This document shows, one piece after another, positions 49,561 through 58,500 of a DNA stretch of 64,000 nucleotides. Source of the DNA: a virus. Position 1 is the first letter of the stretch. Each line of letters opens with the position of its first letter. The stretch is taken from positions 124,001-188,000 of the IMG/VR virus record IMGVR_UViG_3300034117_001294. One strand, written 5' to 3'. The position numbers and the translations under genes were made by a program. The notes beneath the pieces were generated by a model that did not search any database, was not told the origin of the DNA, and saw nothing but the letters and a program-made list of their open reading frames with translations.

Positions 49561-50094
49561 ATGACAGAAGAAGTTAAACAAAGCGAAAGCGAAAAGAAAA
49601 AAGAAGATTGGATGAACAGTAAGTGGCGTCCAATGATGGGATGGATGTATATGGTTGTCTGTACTATGGACATGGTTATATTTCCAATTCTGTGGAGTTT
49701 ATTACAAACTACAACAGGCACACAAATCACACAATGGAATCCGTTAACCCTGCAAGGTGCTGGATTATTCCATATTGCAATGGGTGCTGTTTTAGGTATT
49801 GCGGCATTTGGTCGAACTCAGGAGAAATTAAATGGAGCAAACAATGGAGGCATCTCCGTACCATCAACTAACGGTCCAGCATTTGGCTCGCCGTCAGCAG
49901 GAGGCTTCGGCACACCCAGTAGCTTTGGTTCACCAGCAGCAACACCGAGTTTCGGAGCACCGGCAGCAGGCCCAAGTTTTGGAGCACCAGCAGCAAGGTC
50001 ACCAGTAACTCAACCATCGTTTACTCCTAGCTCAACATTTGTTTCAAGCAGCGGTAAGCCGGGTCCTATGCAGGGCCCAGATCCAGAACTATAA
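49561..50094 (+). CDS. Membrane protein with Pro/Gly/Ala/Phe repeats, 177 aa
   Basis: The N-terminal half has two spans (MGWMYMVVCTMDMVIFPILWSLL and GLFHIAMGAVLGIAAFG), a layout seen in holin-like proteins with a DMVIFP core. The C-terminal half is low complexity: repeats of (S/P)xFG(S/A)PA (GTPSSFGSPAATPSFGAPAA...). The conserved WKPxxGWxxxxCxxxDFxxxP pattern of holin-like proteins (superfamily III) fits WRPMMGWMYMVVCTMDMVIFPIL. It is therefore a holin candidate for the cassette at 47611-48987. Confidence 0.65.
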   Translation: MTEEVKQSESEKKKEDWMNSKWRPMMGWMYMVVCTMDMVIFPILWSLLQTTTGTQITQWNPLTLQGAGLFHIAMGAVLGIAAFGRTQEKLNGANNGGISVPSTNGPAFGSPSAGGFGTPSSFGSPAATPSFGAPAAGPSFGAPAARSPVTQPSFTPSSTFVSSSGKPGPMQGPDPEL

Positions 50095-50105
50095 AAGGAA
50101 AAACT

Positions 50106-50309
50106 ATGAAAAATATTATTTTTGTCGCAGGTCTAGCATTAGCATTAGCTACAGGAGCCCAGGCTGAAGAAGCTAAACCAGAAACTAAAAAAGTGTGTGT
50201 TAAAACCACAGATGCAAAGACTCAGAAAGAAGTTGAAAAGTGCAAAACTGTAAAAATACACGAAAAGCACGAAGGAACAAAAGTTCCAGAAAAAGCACCT
50301 AAGAAATAA
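50106..50309 (+). CDS. Small secreted Lys/Glu-rich protein, 67 aa
   Basis: A signal peptide (MKNIIFVAGLALALATGAQA, cut after AQA) is followed by 47 charged residues with two cysteines (KKVCVKTTD, EKCKTVK) that may form a disulfide. Unknown function; likely periplasmic. It is the last gene before a terminator-promoter element. Confidence 0.6.
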   Translation: MKNIIFVAGLALALATGAQAEEAKPETKKVCVKTTDAKTQKEVEKCKTVKIHEKHEGTKVPEKAPKK

Positions 50310-50315
50310 TCTTAG

Positions 50316-50344
50316 TTGACAATTAGAAAAAGGTATAGTATAAT
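50316..50344 (+). promoter_or_regulatory. Perfect sigma70 promoter overlapping a terminator
   Basis: TTGACA (50316-50321), 17 bp, TATAAT (50339-50344). The -10 begins with the last base of the stem and covers most of the loop of the hairpin at 50328-50358. Predicted start near 50351, 11 nt before the dnaJ ATG. Confidence 0.85.
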
Positions 50345-50360
50345 AAACTATACCTTTTCT
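50328..50360 (+). terminator. Intrinsic terminator sharing DNA with the dnaJ promoter
   Basis: AAAAGGTATAGT (50328-50339) pairs perfectly with ACTATACCTTTT (50347-50358); 12 bp, 7-nt loop ATAATAA, then CTT. It would stop transcripts of the secreted-protein and lysis operon. A transcript from the overlapping promoter would start inside the 3' arm. Confidence 0.8.
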
Positions 50361-50361
50361 T

Positions 50362-51195
50362 ATGGACCATTACAAAACTTTAGGCATTTCAAAAGAAGCA
50401 ACACAAGACGAAATTAAAAAAGCGTTTCGTAGTCTAGCTTCAAAACATCACCCAGATAAGGGAGGTGATACTGCCTCTTTTCAAAAAATTCAAGAAGCAT
50501 ATGCTACACTGGGAGATCCAGAAAAACGAGCAGCATATGATAATCCCAGTCCGTTTGGACAAGATCCATTTGGAGGATGGCAACAGGCAAATACCGGCGG
50601 AGTTCCGCAAGGATTTGAACAATTCTTTCATCACTTTGGTCCAGACCTGGGTGCAGTGTTTGGCAGAAGGCCTCAGCGTAATAAAAATATAAATCTTGAA
50701 ACAGTTATTAGTCTAGAAGAAGCATTTGCTGGTAAAGAAATTATTGCAAGCTATCGTTTAATAAATCATCAAGAAAGAACGTTTGAAGTTAAAATTCCTG
50801 CTGGTATTAATGATGGAATAGTACTAAGGATTGCAGGTGCAGGAGATAATTCATTTGCAGGTATGCCTCCCGGTGATGCTATGCTGTCAGTAAGAATTCG
50901 CCCTCACTCAAGATTTCAGAGAAATGGAAATGATCTTGTTGAACAGATTAATATCACTGCCTGGGATGCAATGTTAGGCAAAGACCTTGAAGTAATTACA
51001 GTTGGAGGAGATAAACTAACTGTTCAAATAAAAGAAGGCACTCAACCAGATTCGTTCCTACGAATACAAGGCTACGGAATGCCAGTAATGAATAATCCCG
51101 GTATTAAAGGCAATCATATGATACTGATTAAAGTATCAATTCCTAATAACCTTACAGAGTATCAAAAGAATACACTGAGATCAATTGCATCTTAA
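50362..51195 (+). CDS. dnaJ: DnaJ-like (CbpA-type) co-chaperone
   Basis: A 277-aa protein. The J domain is at residues 1-66 with HPDKGG (His30-Pro31-Asp32), the motif that triggers DnaK ATP hydrolysis. A Gly/Phe-rich linker (NPSPFGQDPFGGWQQANTGG) follows, then two beta C-terminal domains (FEVKIPAGINDGIVLRIAGAGDN; KLTVQIKEGTQPDSFLRIQGYGMPV). The zinc finger of full DnaJ is absent, so it is a type II (CbpA-like) form. It lacks a clear ribosome-binding site (only an 11-nt predicted leader). It heads an operon with peptide deformylase and a ClpA-like ATPase and may direct host DnaK to phage substrates. Confidence 0.92.
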   Translation: MDHYKTLGISKEATQDEIKKAFRSLASKHHPDKGGDTASFQKIQEAYATLGDPEKRAAYDNPSPFGQDPFGGWQQANTGGVPQGFEQFFHHFGPDLGAVFGRRPQRNKNINLETVISLEEAFAGKEIIASYRLINHQERTFEVKIPAGINDGIVLRIAGAGDNSFAGMPPGDAMLSVRIRPHSRFQRNGNDLVEQINITAWDAMLGKDLEVITVGGDKLTVQIKEGTQPDSFLRIQGYGMPVMNNPGIKGNHMILIKVSIPNNLTEYQKNTLRSIAS

Positions 51196-51203
51196 ATATT
51201 ACT

Positions 51204-51704
51204 ATGTTGACAATTATAAAAAATCCAGACCCAATATTGGCTGAAAGAATGCCAGAATTTGATTTTGAAAATCCACTAACCGATCCTGTTCAACTTGAAA
51301 AAGACATGATTGAAGCTATGCTTGCCAATGGCGGCATTGGATTATCTGCTAATCAAATAGGTGTTAGAACTCGTATGTTTGTTATGGGACATCAGAAATA
51401 TCGAGATCATGCACAGGCATTTTTCAATCCAATCATTGCGAGAGTAACAGACGACTTGCTCGAAGAAGAGGAAGGATGCTTGAGTTTTCCCAACATTTAT
51501 GCTAAAATAAAAAGACCAAGAGGAATTCTTGTTAGGTTTCAAAACTCAAAAGGTGAGACCCAAGAAGCTGAATTTTTTGGTTACGAGTGTCGATGCTTTT
51601 TACATGAATTTGATCATCTAGAAGGAATCACATTTCAAAATAGAACAAGTGCTCTCAAGTGGGCGTTGGCAGTAAAGAAATCAATCAAAAGGAAATACAA
51701 ATAA
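51204..51704 (+). CDS. def: Peptide deformylase
   Basis: A 166-aa protein with the three PDF motifs: GGIGLSANQIG (residues 43-53), EGCLS (90-94, metal Cys92) and HEFDH (134-138, metal His134 and His138, catalytic Glu135). It removes the formyl group from new proteins. Phage deformylases are common in marine T4-like phages and are thought to help with fast synthesis of particular proteins. It starts 8 nt after dnaJ and its stop overlaps the ClpA-like ATG (TAATG). Confidence 0.93.
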   Translation: MLTIIKNPDPILAERMPEFDFENPLTDPVQLEKDMIEAMLANGGIGLSANQIGVRTRMFVMGHQKYRDHAQAFFNPIIARVTDDLLEEEEGCLSFPNIYAKIKRPRGILVRFQNSKGETQEAEFFGYECRCFLHEFDHLEGITFQNRTSALKWALAVKKSIKRKYK

Positions 51705-53974
51705 TGCTGGAACCAAATAACGATCTCGAAGGAATGTTTGAACGTGCGATCGAAGTTGCCGCTAAACATAAACATGAGTATATCACGCTGGAACATTTTT
51801 TGTACAGTATGATAACTGATGAAAACTTCAAAGGGATGCTAAAAGATTTTGGTGCCGAAGTTGAGTTGTTAAAGAAGAGTCTCGAAAAGTTTATTCGAGA
51901 TGATCTTAACGATATTAAAACTGACAAAGAAAATTATCGTCCAAAGAAAACAAACACTGTAGAGCGTATGTTGAATCGTGCTTTTACACAAGTGTTGTTT
52001 AGCGGCCGTACAGTAATTGAACCAATTGACTGCTTTATTAGTATTTTTAGTGAAAAGAAGAGCTTTGCTAACTTCTTTCTACGCAAGGCTAAAATTGATA
52101 AAGACAAGTTTATTGAATTTCTACATAACAGTGCGTTAAACGAAGACGGTGAGGCTAGCGAAGTAGGTAGCAATCAACTAGAAAAAATGATTGTTCAATA
52201 CTGTGCAAACTTAACTAATAGGGTCAAGCAGAAAAAGATTGATCCTGTTATCGGTCGTGAGAAAGAAATTGAAGAAATTCAACTTGCACTAGCACGCCGT
52301 CAAAAATCAAATGTTATGTTGATCGGCGACCCAGGTGTAGGTAAAACTGCTATTGCAGAGGGCCTTGCTCGCAAGATTGAAGAAGGCAAGGTTCCTAAGT
52401 TTATTCAAGGTCATACTGTTTACAGTCTAGATATCAGTGCATTACTAGCAGGCAGTAAGTATCGTGGCGACTTTGAAGAACGCTTAAAGATGGTTATTAC
52501 TGCACTTGAAAAGAAAAAGAACTGTATCTTGTTCATCGACGAAGCACATATGATGAACGGTGCTGGATCAGCAAGTGGCGGATCTAATGACATGGCAAAT
52601 ATGTTGAAACCAGCATTAGGTAAAGGTACTATCAAAGTTGTGGCATCGACTACATGGGAAGAATTCCGTAAGCACTTTGAAAAGGATCGTGCCCTGATGC
52701 GTCGATTCCAACGTGTTGTAGTTAACGAGCCAGATGAAGCTACTGCTATTAAAATCCTTAAAGGTCTTAAGAAGTACTATGAACAGCATCACGGTGTTAA
52801 GATCACTAATCAGGCAGTTATTGACAGCGTAAAATATTCTATCAAGTATATGACTGATAAGAAGCTGCCAGATAAAGCAATTGACCTAATTGACTGTGCA
52901 TGTGCTAGATTCAAAGTCAGAGACGAAGAAGCAGGCATTGTTGATCACGATGAAATTTTATTTGAAGTGTCAAAGTTAACTGGCTTACCTTTAGATCAAA
53001 TTGCACAAAAAGAAAACAAGAATCTTAAAGACCTTGACAAGAACATGCGTAACAAAGTGTTTGGTCAGGAAACTGCAATTGAAATATTGTTAGATAAAAT
53101 CTTTATTGCACAAGCAGGTTTAAAGAGCTTAAACAAACCAGTAGGTAGTTTCCTATTTACAGGACCAACCGGTGTAGGTAAGACTGAAACTGCAAAAGTA
53201 TTGGCTGCAAGTATGGGAGTAGAACTAGTTCGCTTTGATATGAGTGAATTCCAAGAGAAACACTCAATTGCTAAGTTTATTGGTGCTCCCCCCGGCTATA
53301 TTGGATTTGAAGACAATGCAGGTATGTTGATTACCAAACTGCAAGAGCATCCAACTGCTATTTTACTGTTTGATGAAATTGAGAAAGCTCATCCTGATGT
53401 TGCTAACTTACTACTACAAATGATGGACAATGGTTATGTTACTGGATCTAATGGTAAGAAGGCTGATGGTCGAAATGCCATTCTTATCCTTACTAGTAAT
53501 TTAGGTGCTGCCGATAACGATCGTAATGCAGTTGGATTTAGTAGTTTAGAAAGAGGTGACGAAACTGATGGTGCAATTAACAGTTTCTTTAAACCAGAAT
53601 TCCGCAATCGATTAGACGGTATTATCAAGTTTGGTAAACTAGATCACAATACCATGGCTAAGATTGTCAAGAAGTTTATTGACGAACTAAACAGTTTGTT
53701 GAAAGATAAGAATGTTGCTGTTAAGTTAACTGCTGACGCTGCCGAATTGTTAATCAAGAAAGGATTTAATCGTAAGATGGGTGCTCGTCCACTACAACGT
53801 ACAATTGATGATATGATTAAGAAGCCGCTGAGTAAGGAAATTTTATTTGGTCGGTTAGTAAACGGTGGAGTTGTTGAAGTAGGTGCTAACAGTAATGATC
53901 TTACCTTAACTTATCCTGAAATTTTACCCGTAGTAGAAAATGTTGAAATTGATAAAGCGACAGAAAGTCGATAA
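51704..53974 (+). CDS. clpA: ClpA-like AAA+ unfoldase
   Basis: A 756-aa double-AAA Clp/Hsp100 protein; ATG at 51704 is used, since upstream codons overlap the deformylase gene. An N-terminal Clp-N domain (residues 1-145) is followed by D1 with Walker A GDPGVGKTA and Walker B ILFIDEAHMM, no ClpB-type long middle coiled coil, and D2 with Walker A GPTGVGKTE, Walker B ILLFDEIEKAHPDV and sensor region FRNRLDGII. After the D2 sensor 1 (LTSNLG), NAVGFSS puts VGF where ClpA has its ClpP-binding IGL loop. It should thus be able to dock ClpP, and a ClpP-like protein is encoded at 15545. Function: ATP-driven unfolding and perhaps degradation of chosen host or phage proteins. Confidence 0.93.
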   Translation: MLEPNNDLEGMFERAIEVAAKHKHEYITLEHFLYSMITDENFKGMLKDFGAEVELLKKSLEKFIRDDLNDIKTDKENYRPKKTNTVERMLNRAFTQVLFSGRTVIEPIDCFISIFSEKKSFANFFLRKAKIDKDKFIEFLHNSALNEDGEASEVGSNQLEKMIVQYCANLTNRVKQKKIDPVIGREKEIEEIQLALARRQKSNVMLIGDPGVGKTAIAEGLARKIEEGKVPKFIQGHTVYSLDISALLAGSKYRGDFEERLKMVITALEKKKNCILFIDEAHMMNGAGSASGGSNDMANMLKPALGKGTIKVVASTTWEEFRKHFEKDRALMRRFQRVVVNEPDEATAIKILKGLKKYYEQHHGVKITNQAVIDSVKYSIKYMTDKKLPDKAIDLIDCACARFKVRDEEAGIVDHDEILFEVSKLTGLPLDQIAQKENKNLKDLDKNMRNKVFGQETAIEILLDKIFIAQAGLKSLNKPVGSFLFTGPTGVGKTETAKVLAASMGVELVRFDMSEFQEKHSIAKFIGAPPGYIGFEDNAGMLITKLQEHPTAILLFDEIEKAHPDVANLLLQMMDNGYVTGSNGKKADGRNAILILTSNLGAADNDRNAVGFSSLERGDETDGAINSFFKPEFRNRLDGIIKFGKLDHNTMAKIVKKFIDELNSLLKDKNVAVKLTADAAELLIKKGFNRKMGARPLQRTIDDMIKKPLSKEILFGRLVNGGVVEVGANSNDLTLTYPEILPVVENVEIDKATESR

Positions 53975-54623
53975 GCTATTCTACAACAAGTGGCCCTACA
54001 AGATTGAATGTCTTGTATCGGCCTCTAGTAGAATAGTTCGATATGGTGCTGACACTGTTTTAGATTATTGTGACGGTAAGGTTGCTAATCTGGGATATTC
54101 AAAGATTGCAGTTGACAAGGATAAACTTCGTGAATTTACCAAGGCAGTTATATCTTACCTAGGTCGCAAAGAAGAAATACAGGTCAGAGCAGAGGGCAGT
54201 AAGTTCTGCCTTTTCTGTAAAGACCCTGCTGTCTATGACAGTATTGTAAAAGACTTATCTCCTTGGGTATGGACAATATCCGAACCAGAAACTCCGGACC
54301 AATTAACATTCTTATTAGATAACGAAAACAAACGAATTTTATGTGATGTTATTCCATATGAAAAATACGCTTATAAAGTTGTTATGCGAAGTGTAGCATC
54401 TAATGTGAAATTTCAATTCTACGAGTGGGCTAAAAAATACGGCGACAATATTAAAATTAGTCCCACAACCGAAAAATGGATGACTGGAAGATACTCTTAT
54501 AAACAAGATCCGTTCTTTTATGTCAAGGACAGTAAGATGTTAACCATGACTCATTTGTTCTTAGGTAATAACATTCGTAAAGTGTACGAATACATACCTC
54601 GAGATACATTAGTTAAGGGCTAA
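53940..54623 (+). CDS. Hypothetical protein, 227 aa
   Basis: It overlaps the ClpA-like gene by 35 nt in a different frame. Unrecognised alpha/beta protein: LFYNKWPYKIECLVSASSRIVRYG at the start, CDGKVANLGYSKIAVDKDKLREF, EIQVRAEGSKFCLFCKDPAVYDSIV in the middle and basic aromatic residues near the end (NIRKVYEYIPRD). I associate this layout (YNKWPYKI...) with marine T4-like phages. It closes the proteostasis operon, and a late-type promoter follows. Confidence 0.6.
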   Translation: MLKLIKRQKVDKLFYNKWPYKIECLVSASSRIVRYGADTVLDYCDGKVANLGYSKIAVDKDKLREFTKAVISYLGRKEEIQVRAEGSKFCLFCKDPAVYDSIVKDLSPWVWTISEPETPDQLTFLLDNENKRILCDVIPYEKYAYKVVMRSVASNVKFQFYEWAKKYGDNIKISPTTEKWMTGRYSYKQDPFFYVKDSKMLTMTHLFLGNNIRKVYEYIPRDTLVKG

Positions 54624-54639
54624 ATATAGCTTTAGAGCC
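54618..54639 (+). promoter_or_regulatory. Late-promoter-like box within a small hairpin
   Basis: CTAAATA (54620-54626) lies in GCTA/TAGC (loop AATA) and inside GGCT/AGCC (54618-54639). It overlaps the previous stop codon and is 19 nt ahead of the virion gene at 54645. Confidence 0.45.
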
Positions 54640-54644
54640 GTAAT

Positions 54645-55094
54645 ATGCCATCACTAAGTAAGAGTTTTAAATTCACCGTATATACAGGAATAGGATCAAC
54701 TGGTACCAGTGTAGCAGTTGCATACCCACTTTATCCTATTGGTACCACAGGTACTCAAGTCTTTACCAGTGTTCCGGAACACGGAGCAGGTTATTATGGA
54801 ACTACTTCAGGTTTACACACGCTTATAGTGAATACTACTCCTACATTTGTAGGAACAGCAACTATCCAAGCTACGTTAGCAGTGAGTCCGGCGGATACTG
54901 ACTGGTTCAATATAGACAATGCGGAGTTTGTCTATACTACAAATAGCCCGGGCTATATACCTCCAGCTAGAGTAGGTGCCATTGAAGGTCCTATTCGCAC
55001 AGAACACCTTAATTTTACAGGACAATTTGCATGGTTACGTGCAATATTTGCTGTAAATTCCGGTGCTGTGACCTCAGTCAGCTACAATTACTAA
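54645..55094 (+). CDS. Virion-type beta protein, 149 aa
   Basis: Beta-rich and Thr/Gly-rich (FKFTVYTGIGSTGTSVAVAYPLYP, TPTFVGTATIQATLAVSP), ending FTGQFAWLRAIFAVNSGAVTSVSYNY. This pattern (TxxxxxTGxxxxxxxxGxxxWLRA) suits head- or tail-decoration proteins. It is expressed from a late-type promoter and stands before the modular protein cluster. The exact role is unknown. Confidence 0.6.
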   Translation: MPSLSKSFKFTVYTGIGSTGTSVAVAYPLYPIGTTGTQVFTSVPEHGAGYYGTTSGLHTLIVNTTPTFVGTATIQATLAVSPADTDWFNIDNAEFVYTTNSPGYIPPARVGAIEGPIRTEHLNFTGQFAWLRAIFAVNSGAVTSVSYNY

Positions 55095-55105
55095 GCAAAC
55101 ATTTC

Positions 55106-55133
55106 AGCTAAATACTCTACTAGAGCGTTAGCC
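55106..55133 (+). promoter_or_regulatory. Late-promoter-like box in a hairpin
   Basis: CTAAATA (55108-55114) overlaps a hairpin: GCTAA (55107-55111)/TTAGC (55128-55132), with CTCT/AGAG inside. It stands in the 71-nt gap before the ATG at 55166 and would start the modular-protein operon late in infection. TATAAACA at 55156 is a second, weaker match. Confidence 0.45.
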
Positions 55134-55165
55134 TCTCTATTGGTTATATTAGGGCCTATAAACAT

Positions 55166-55540
55166 ATGCTATTAAATGAATTCTTTGGACGATTAAACAT
55201 CAAAAACGACAAGCCGTCGAGAAATGAAGAAACTGACAAACTTCAAGAAACACAGATGTTAGAGGATATACTAGAGTATATCATAAATGACGACAATTTG
55301 CATAAAAAGGTCTTCTTCCCAATCGCAGAAGAGATTGGAAACAAACCGACTGATGAGCATACTCCAAAAGTTTGGATGCCATTGGCAAACAAAGGCTGCA
55401 TGAAATTTTATCACAAATTTGATCTTAAAGAAGATCCTGTAAAGTTATTTTCTAAAGAGTTTAGAGAGTCTTTATGCACTCGATTATCAGAACACTATAA
55501 CGGCGACATTCTCAAAGGCCTATATCAATTAGGAAAATAA
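55166..55540 (+). CDS. Small CTS-like protein, 124 aa
   Basis: The N-terminus MLLNEFFGRLN has the hydrophobic (E/Q)FF/FI type of a capsid-targeting peptide. The rest, with MLEDILEYIINDDNLHKKVFFPIAEEIGNK and FYHKFDLKEDPVKLFSKEFRESL, is helical and does not match a known family. It is the first gene of the modular-protein operon, ends 1 nt before the giant protein, and may be packaged in the head with it. The targeting idea is inference. Confidence 0.55.
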   Translation: MLLNEFFGRLNIKNDKPSRNEETDKLQETQMLEDILEYIINDDNLHKKVFFPIAEEIGNKPTDEHTPKVWMPLANKGCMKFYHKFDLKEDPVKLFSKEFRESLCTRLSEHYNGDILKGLYQLGK

Positions 55541-55541
55541 A

Positions 55542-58500
55542 ATGAATTTAAATGAGCTGTTTAGTAACAAAAAGAAAGTTGTGTCAGAAGGTGGAAATTT
55601 ATCGCTACCTGGCGGGCACGATGCACAGCAAATCGATCTTAAAGTGCATAATCGTTCCTACATTGTACCAATTTTAGATACACTGTTGATTAATATCAAC
55701 AGTTCTTTTGCAAAAAAATACAAAAAACCTTTGTGGAATCCGCAACTACTACAGAGTAAACAATTTCTAAGTGGAAGTAGTCTACACTTCTTTAATACCA
55801 AAGGTATTACTGACCAACAATTTGTAGAAAAGAAACCAAAAGTAGGCGACATTGACACACAGGTCAACAAAGAAAACGAACAAGAATTAGAACAATGGTT
55901 ATCTGCTAGTCAAGGTAAGATGGTAGGCAATGCCAAGTTCTTAGGTTTCCAAAGAGGCAACGAACAATTCTCCAGTTTATGGGAGCTACAAGACCCACCT
56001 ATTAAAGTGCAAATTGACTTAGAATTTGTAGAGTTTGACAAAGACGAACCCACTCCATGGAGCAAATTTAGTCATAGCAGCAGCTGGGATGATCTAAACG
56101 CAGGAGTTAAGGGTGTATTCCACAAGTTTTTAATTCAAAGTCTAGCATCATTAAGTAGAAAAGATTTCTTACTACGCAAAGCTGTAGGACGAGGCAAGGC
56201 CAAAGAAATACAAGATGTTCCTACAACTGATAACATGGTCAGCTTTGCAGTATCCAGTAAAGAAGGCGGCGGCCTACGTGCCAAATACGAACCAGTATTA
56301 GATGCAAACGGACAGCCTTTAATTAGTAACGGTATGCCAGTTATGCAGGCATTACCAGCAACTGGTTACGAACAAGACATTGGAAAGATTTTTGGATCTA
56401 TCTTTGGTTCGAGATTAAATCCTAAACAAGCTGCACAATTAGAAAGCAAGTACTGGAGCTTTACTGGTTTAGTTGATGCAATGAATACGCTAGTAACTCC
56501 AGAAGAAAAGCAGTCAGTGTTGTCTGCATTTATTGACAAAATATTTGGCAAGGGTGCCCAAGGTCTTTACAAAGGCGATCCAGAGCGTGATAGTGCAGAA
56601 AAATCTGCTGCATTGGATTTAATGATCAATAAATTAGGAGTTCAGACACCTAGTGATCTTGAACAGATGAAGCAGCAATACAAGGCATCGTACAGAGTTA
56701 CTGCTGAAAGTTTGCAAGAAGCAGAAGTTAAAGCACAGTTCCGTAAGAACATGCCACACCTACGTGATCTAAAGCCTATTGACTTTTTAGATCTATTGGA
56801 CGAGATTCACGATGGTAATGGTAATTTTAAATTACAAAACATTCCGTTAAATGTTAAGATTGACGGATTTGGCGGACGTTTTGGTAAGGATGCAGAAGGC
56901 AAGCCTTTTATGGCTACCAGCAATACTCCTCCAAGATATAAAGCAGGATTTGTACAATATCATCAAGACAAGGGCACAACTGATCCTGAAATTTTAGGTC
57001 GTGCAGAAAAGTTTGATGAACTGTTTAATGAAATGATGAACGCTATCAAATTGGTTGATAGCAAGCTAGGTGCAGACTTTCTTGTTAATAAACAGGTCAC
57101 CTGTGAAGTATTGTTCTTGCCGTTTGCAGCCGAAACGTCAGAGGGCAAATTAAAATTTGTAGGAATTCAATACGATAAGTTTCCTCCAGGTGTAGAATTA
57201 GTTCTTGTGCCGTTCCGTGTAGTAGATGCTAGTTCCGGAGAAGATGTACCTGATGCTAACGATGTTGTTACAAGTCTAAGCAAATTAGGCGGACAAGGAA
57301 GTGTTAGATTCCTTAGTAATAGTCTAGTACAAAAAGACGGACTTGATGTTACTGAGATTATTAATCCTTTAGATAATATCGAAGAACTAAAACAAATTGT
57401 ATCTGACACAGCAGGCAAAAGAGATCGTGCCAGTTTGCAACTAAGACGCGAAGTAGAAGAAAAATTAATGCCTGTTAAGATTGCACTGGAAAAGGCAATT
57501 GATGCAGATCCTAACATTATTGGCAAAGATATATTAGGTCAAGACTACGAAGGTATTGTTATCAACAGTCGTCTTGGCCCTATCAAAGTTACTAGCCAAC
57601 AACAAAAAGATATTATTACCCAAAAGAACGCTGCCAAAGCTGCCGCTCGTGCAGAACAGCCGCGTGGTGAAAACAAAACTGCGGTAGTTGCTATCGGTAG
57701 CTTTGTGGGACACAAAGGTCATCAACAGCTATTTGGTCTTACAATTAATAAGGCAAAAGAAGTCAGCGGCGATCCTTATCTGTTTATGGGCAGTGCAGTA
57801 GGTGCAGACGATCCTATTCCAGTTGCTGACAAAATTAAAACTTGGAAACAATTGTATCCCGAGTATGCAGGCAATATCAGTGCTGTAACACAAGAGGGCG
57901 GATCTTTGATGCAAAAGATCAAGCACGAGTTAATCAACCCGTTGCCAGGCAAGCCACCACGCTACGATAATGTTATTATTATGGTAGGTGAAGATCAGGC
58001 CAAGATGCCTATCGCACAGGCCCTAATGAAGGCAGTTAATAAGTTTCCTGGATACGAGCATGTTAAGGTACAATTAGAAGTTACTCCTAGAGGAACTGGC
58101 ATGAGCTTTACTAAGCTACGTAACGTGTTAAAAACTGGAGATGAGCAACAAGCATTCCAAATGTGGAATGATGCATTCAATGGCGGCCAGGATGGAGCAA
58201 AACCATTACCGTCACAATGGATTAAACATTTAATGGATGTGTCAAAGACCGGAATGAGCACACCTCAACCAAAGCCAGCAGTTAAGAAGCCTGCTGTACT
58301 ACCTACTCCGCAGACTGTTCAACAACCTGCACTAGGTGAAATGAGATTGTTTAATGCACTAATGAGTCCTAAAAAAATTGTAAATGAAAAGACTATTGAA
58401 GAACGTAAACGTAAAAAAAGTAAAGGTGCAGCATGGGGTCCAGGGCCATATGGTTGGTACGGATTTGATGCAGGTTATAGTGGTAACGGTGGAGATGGTG

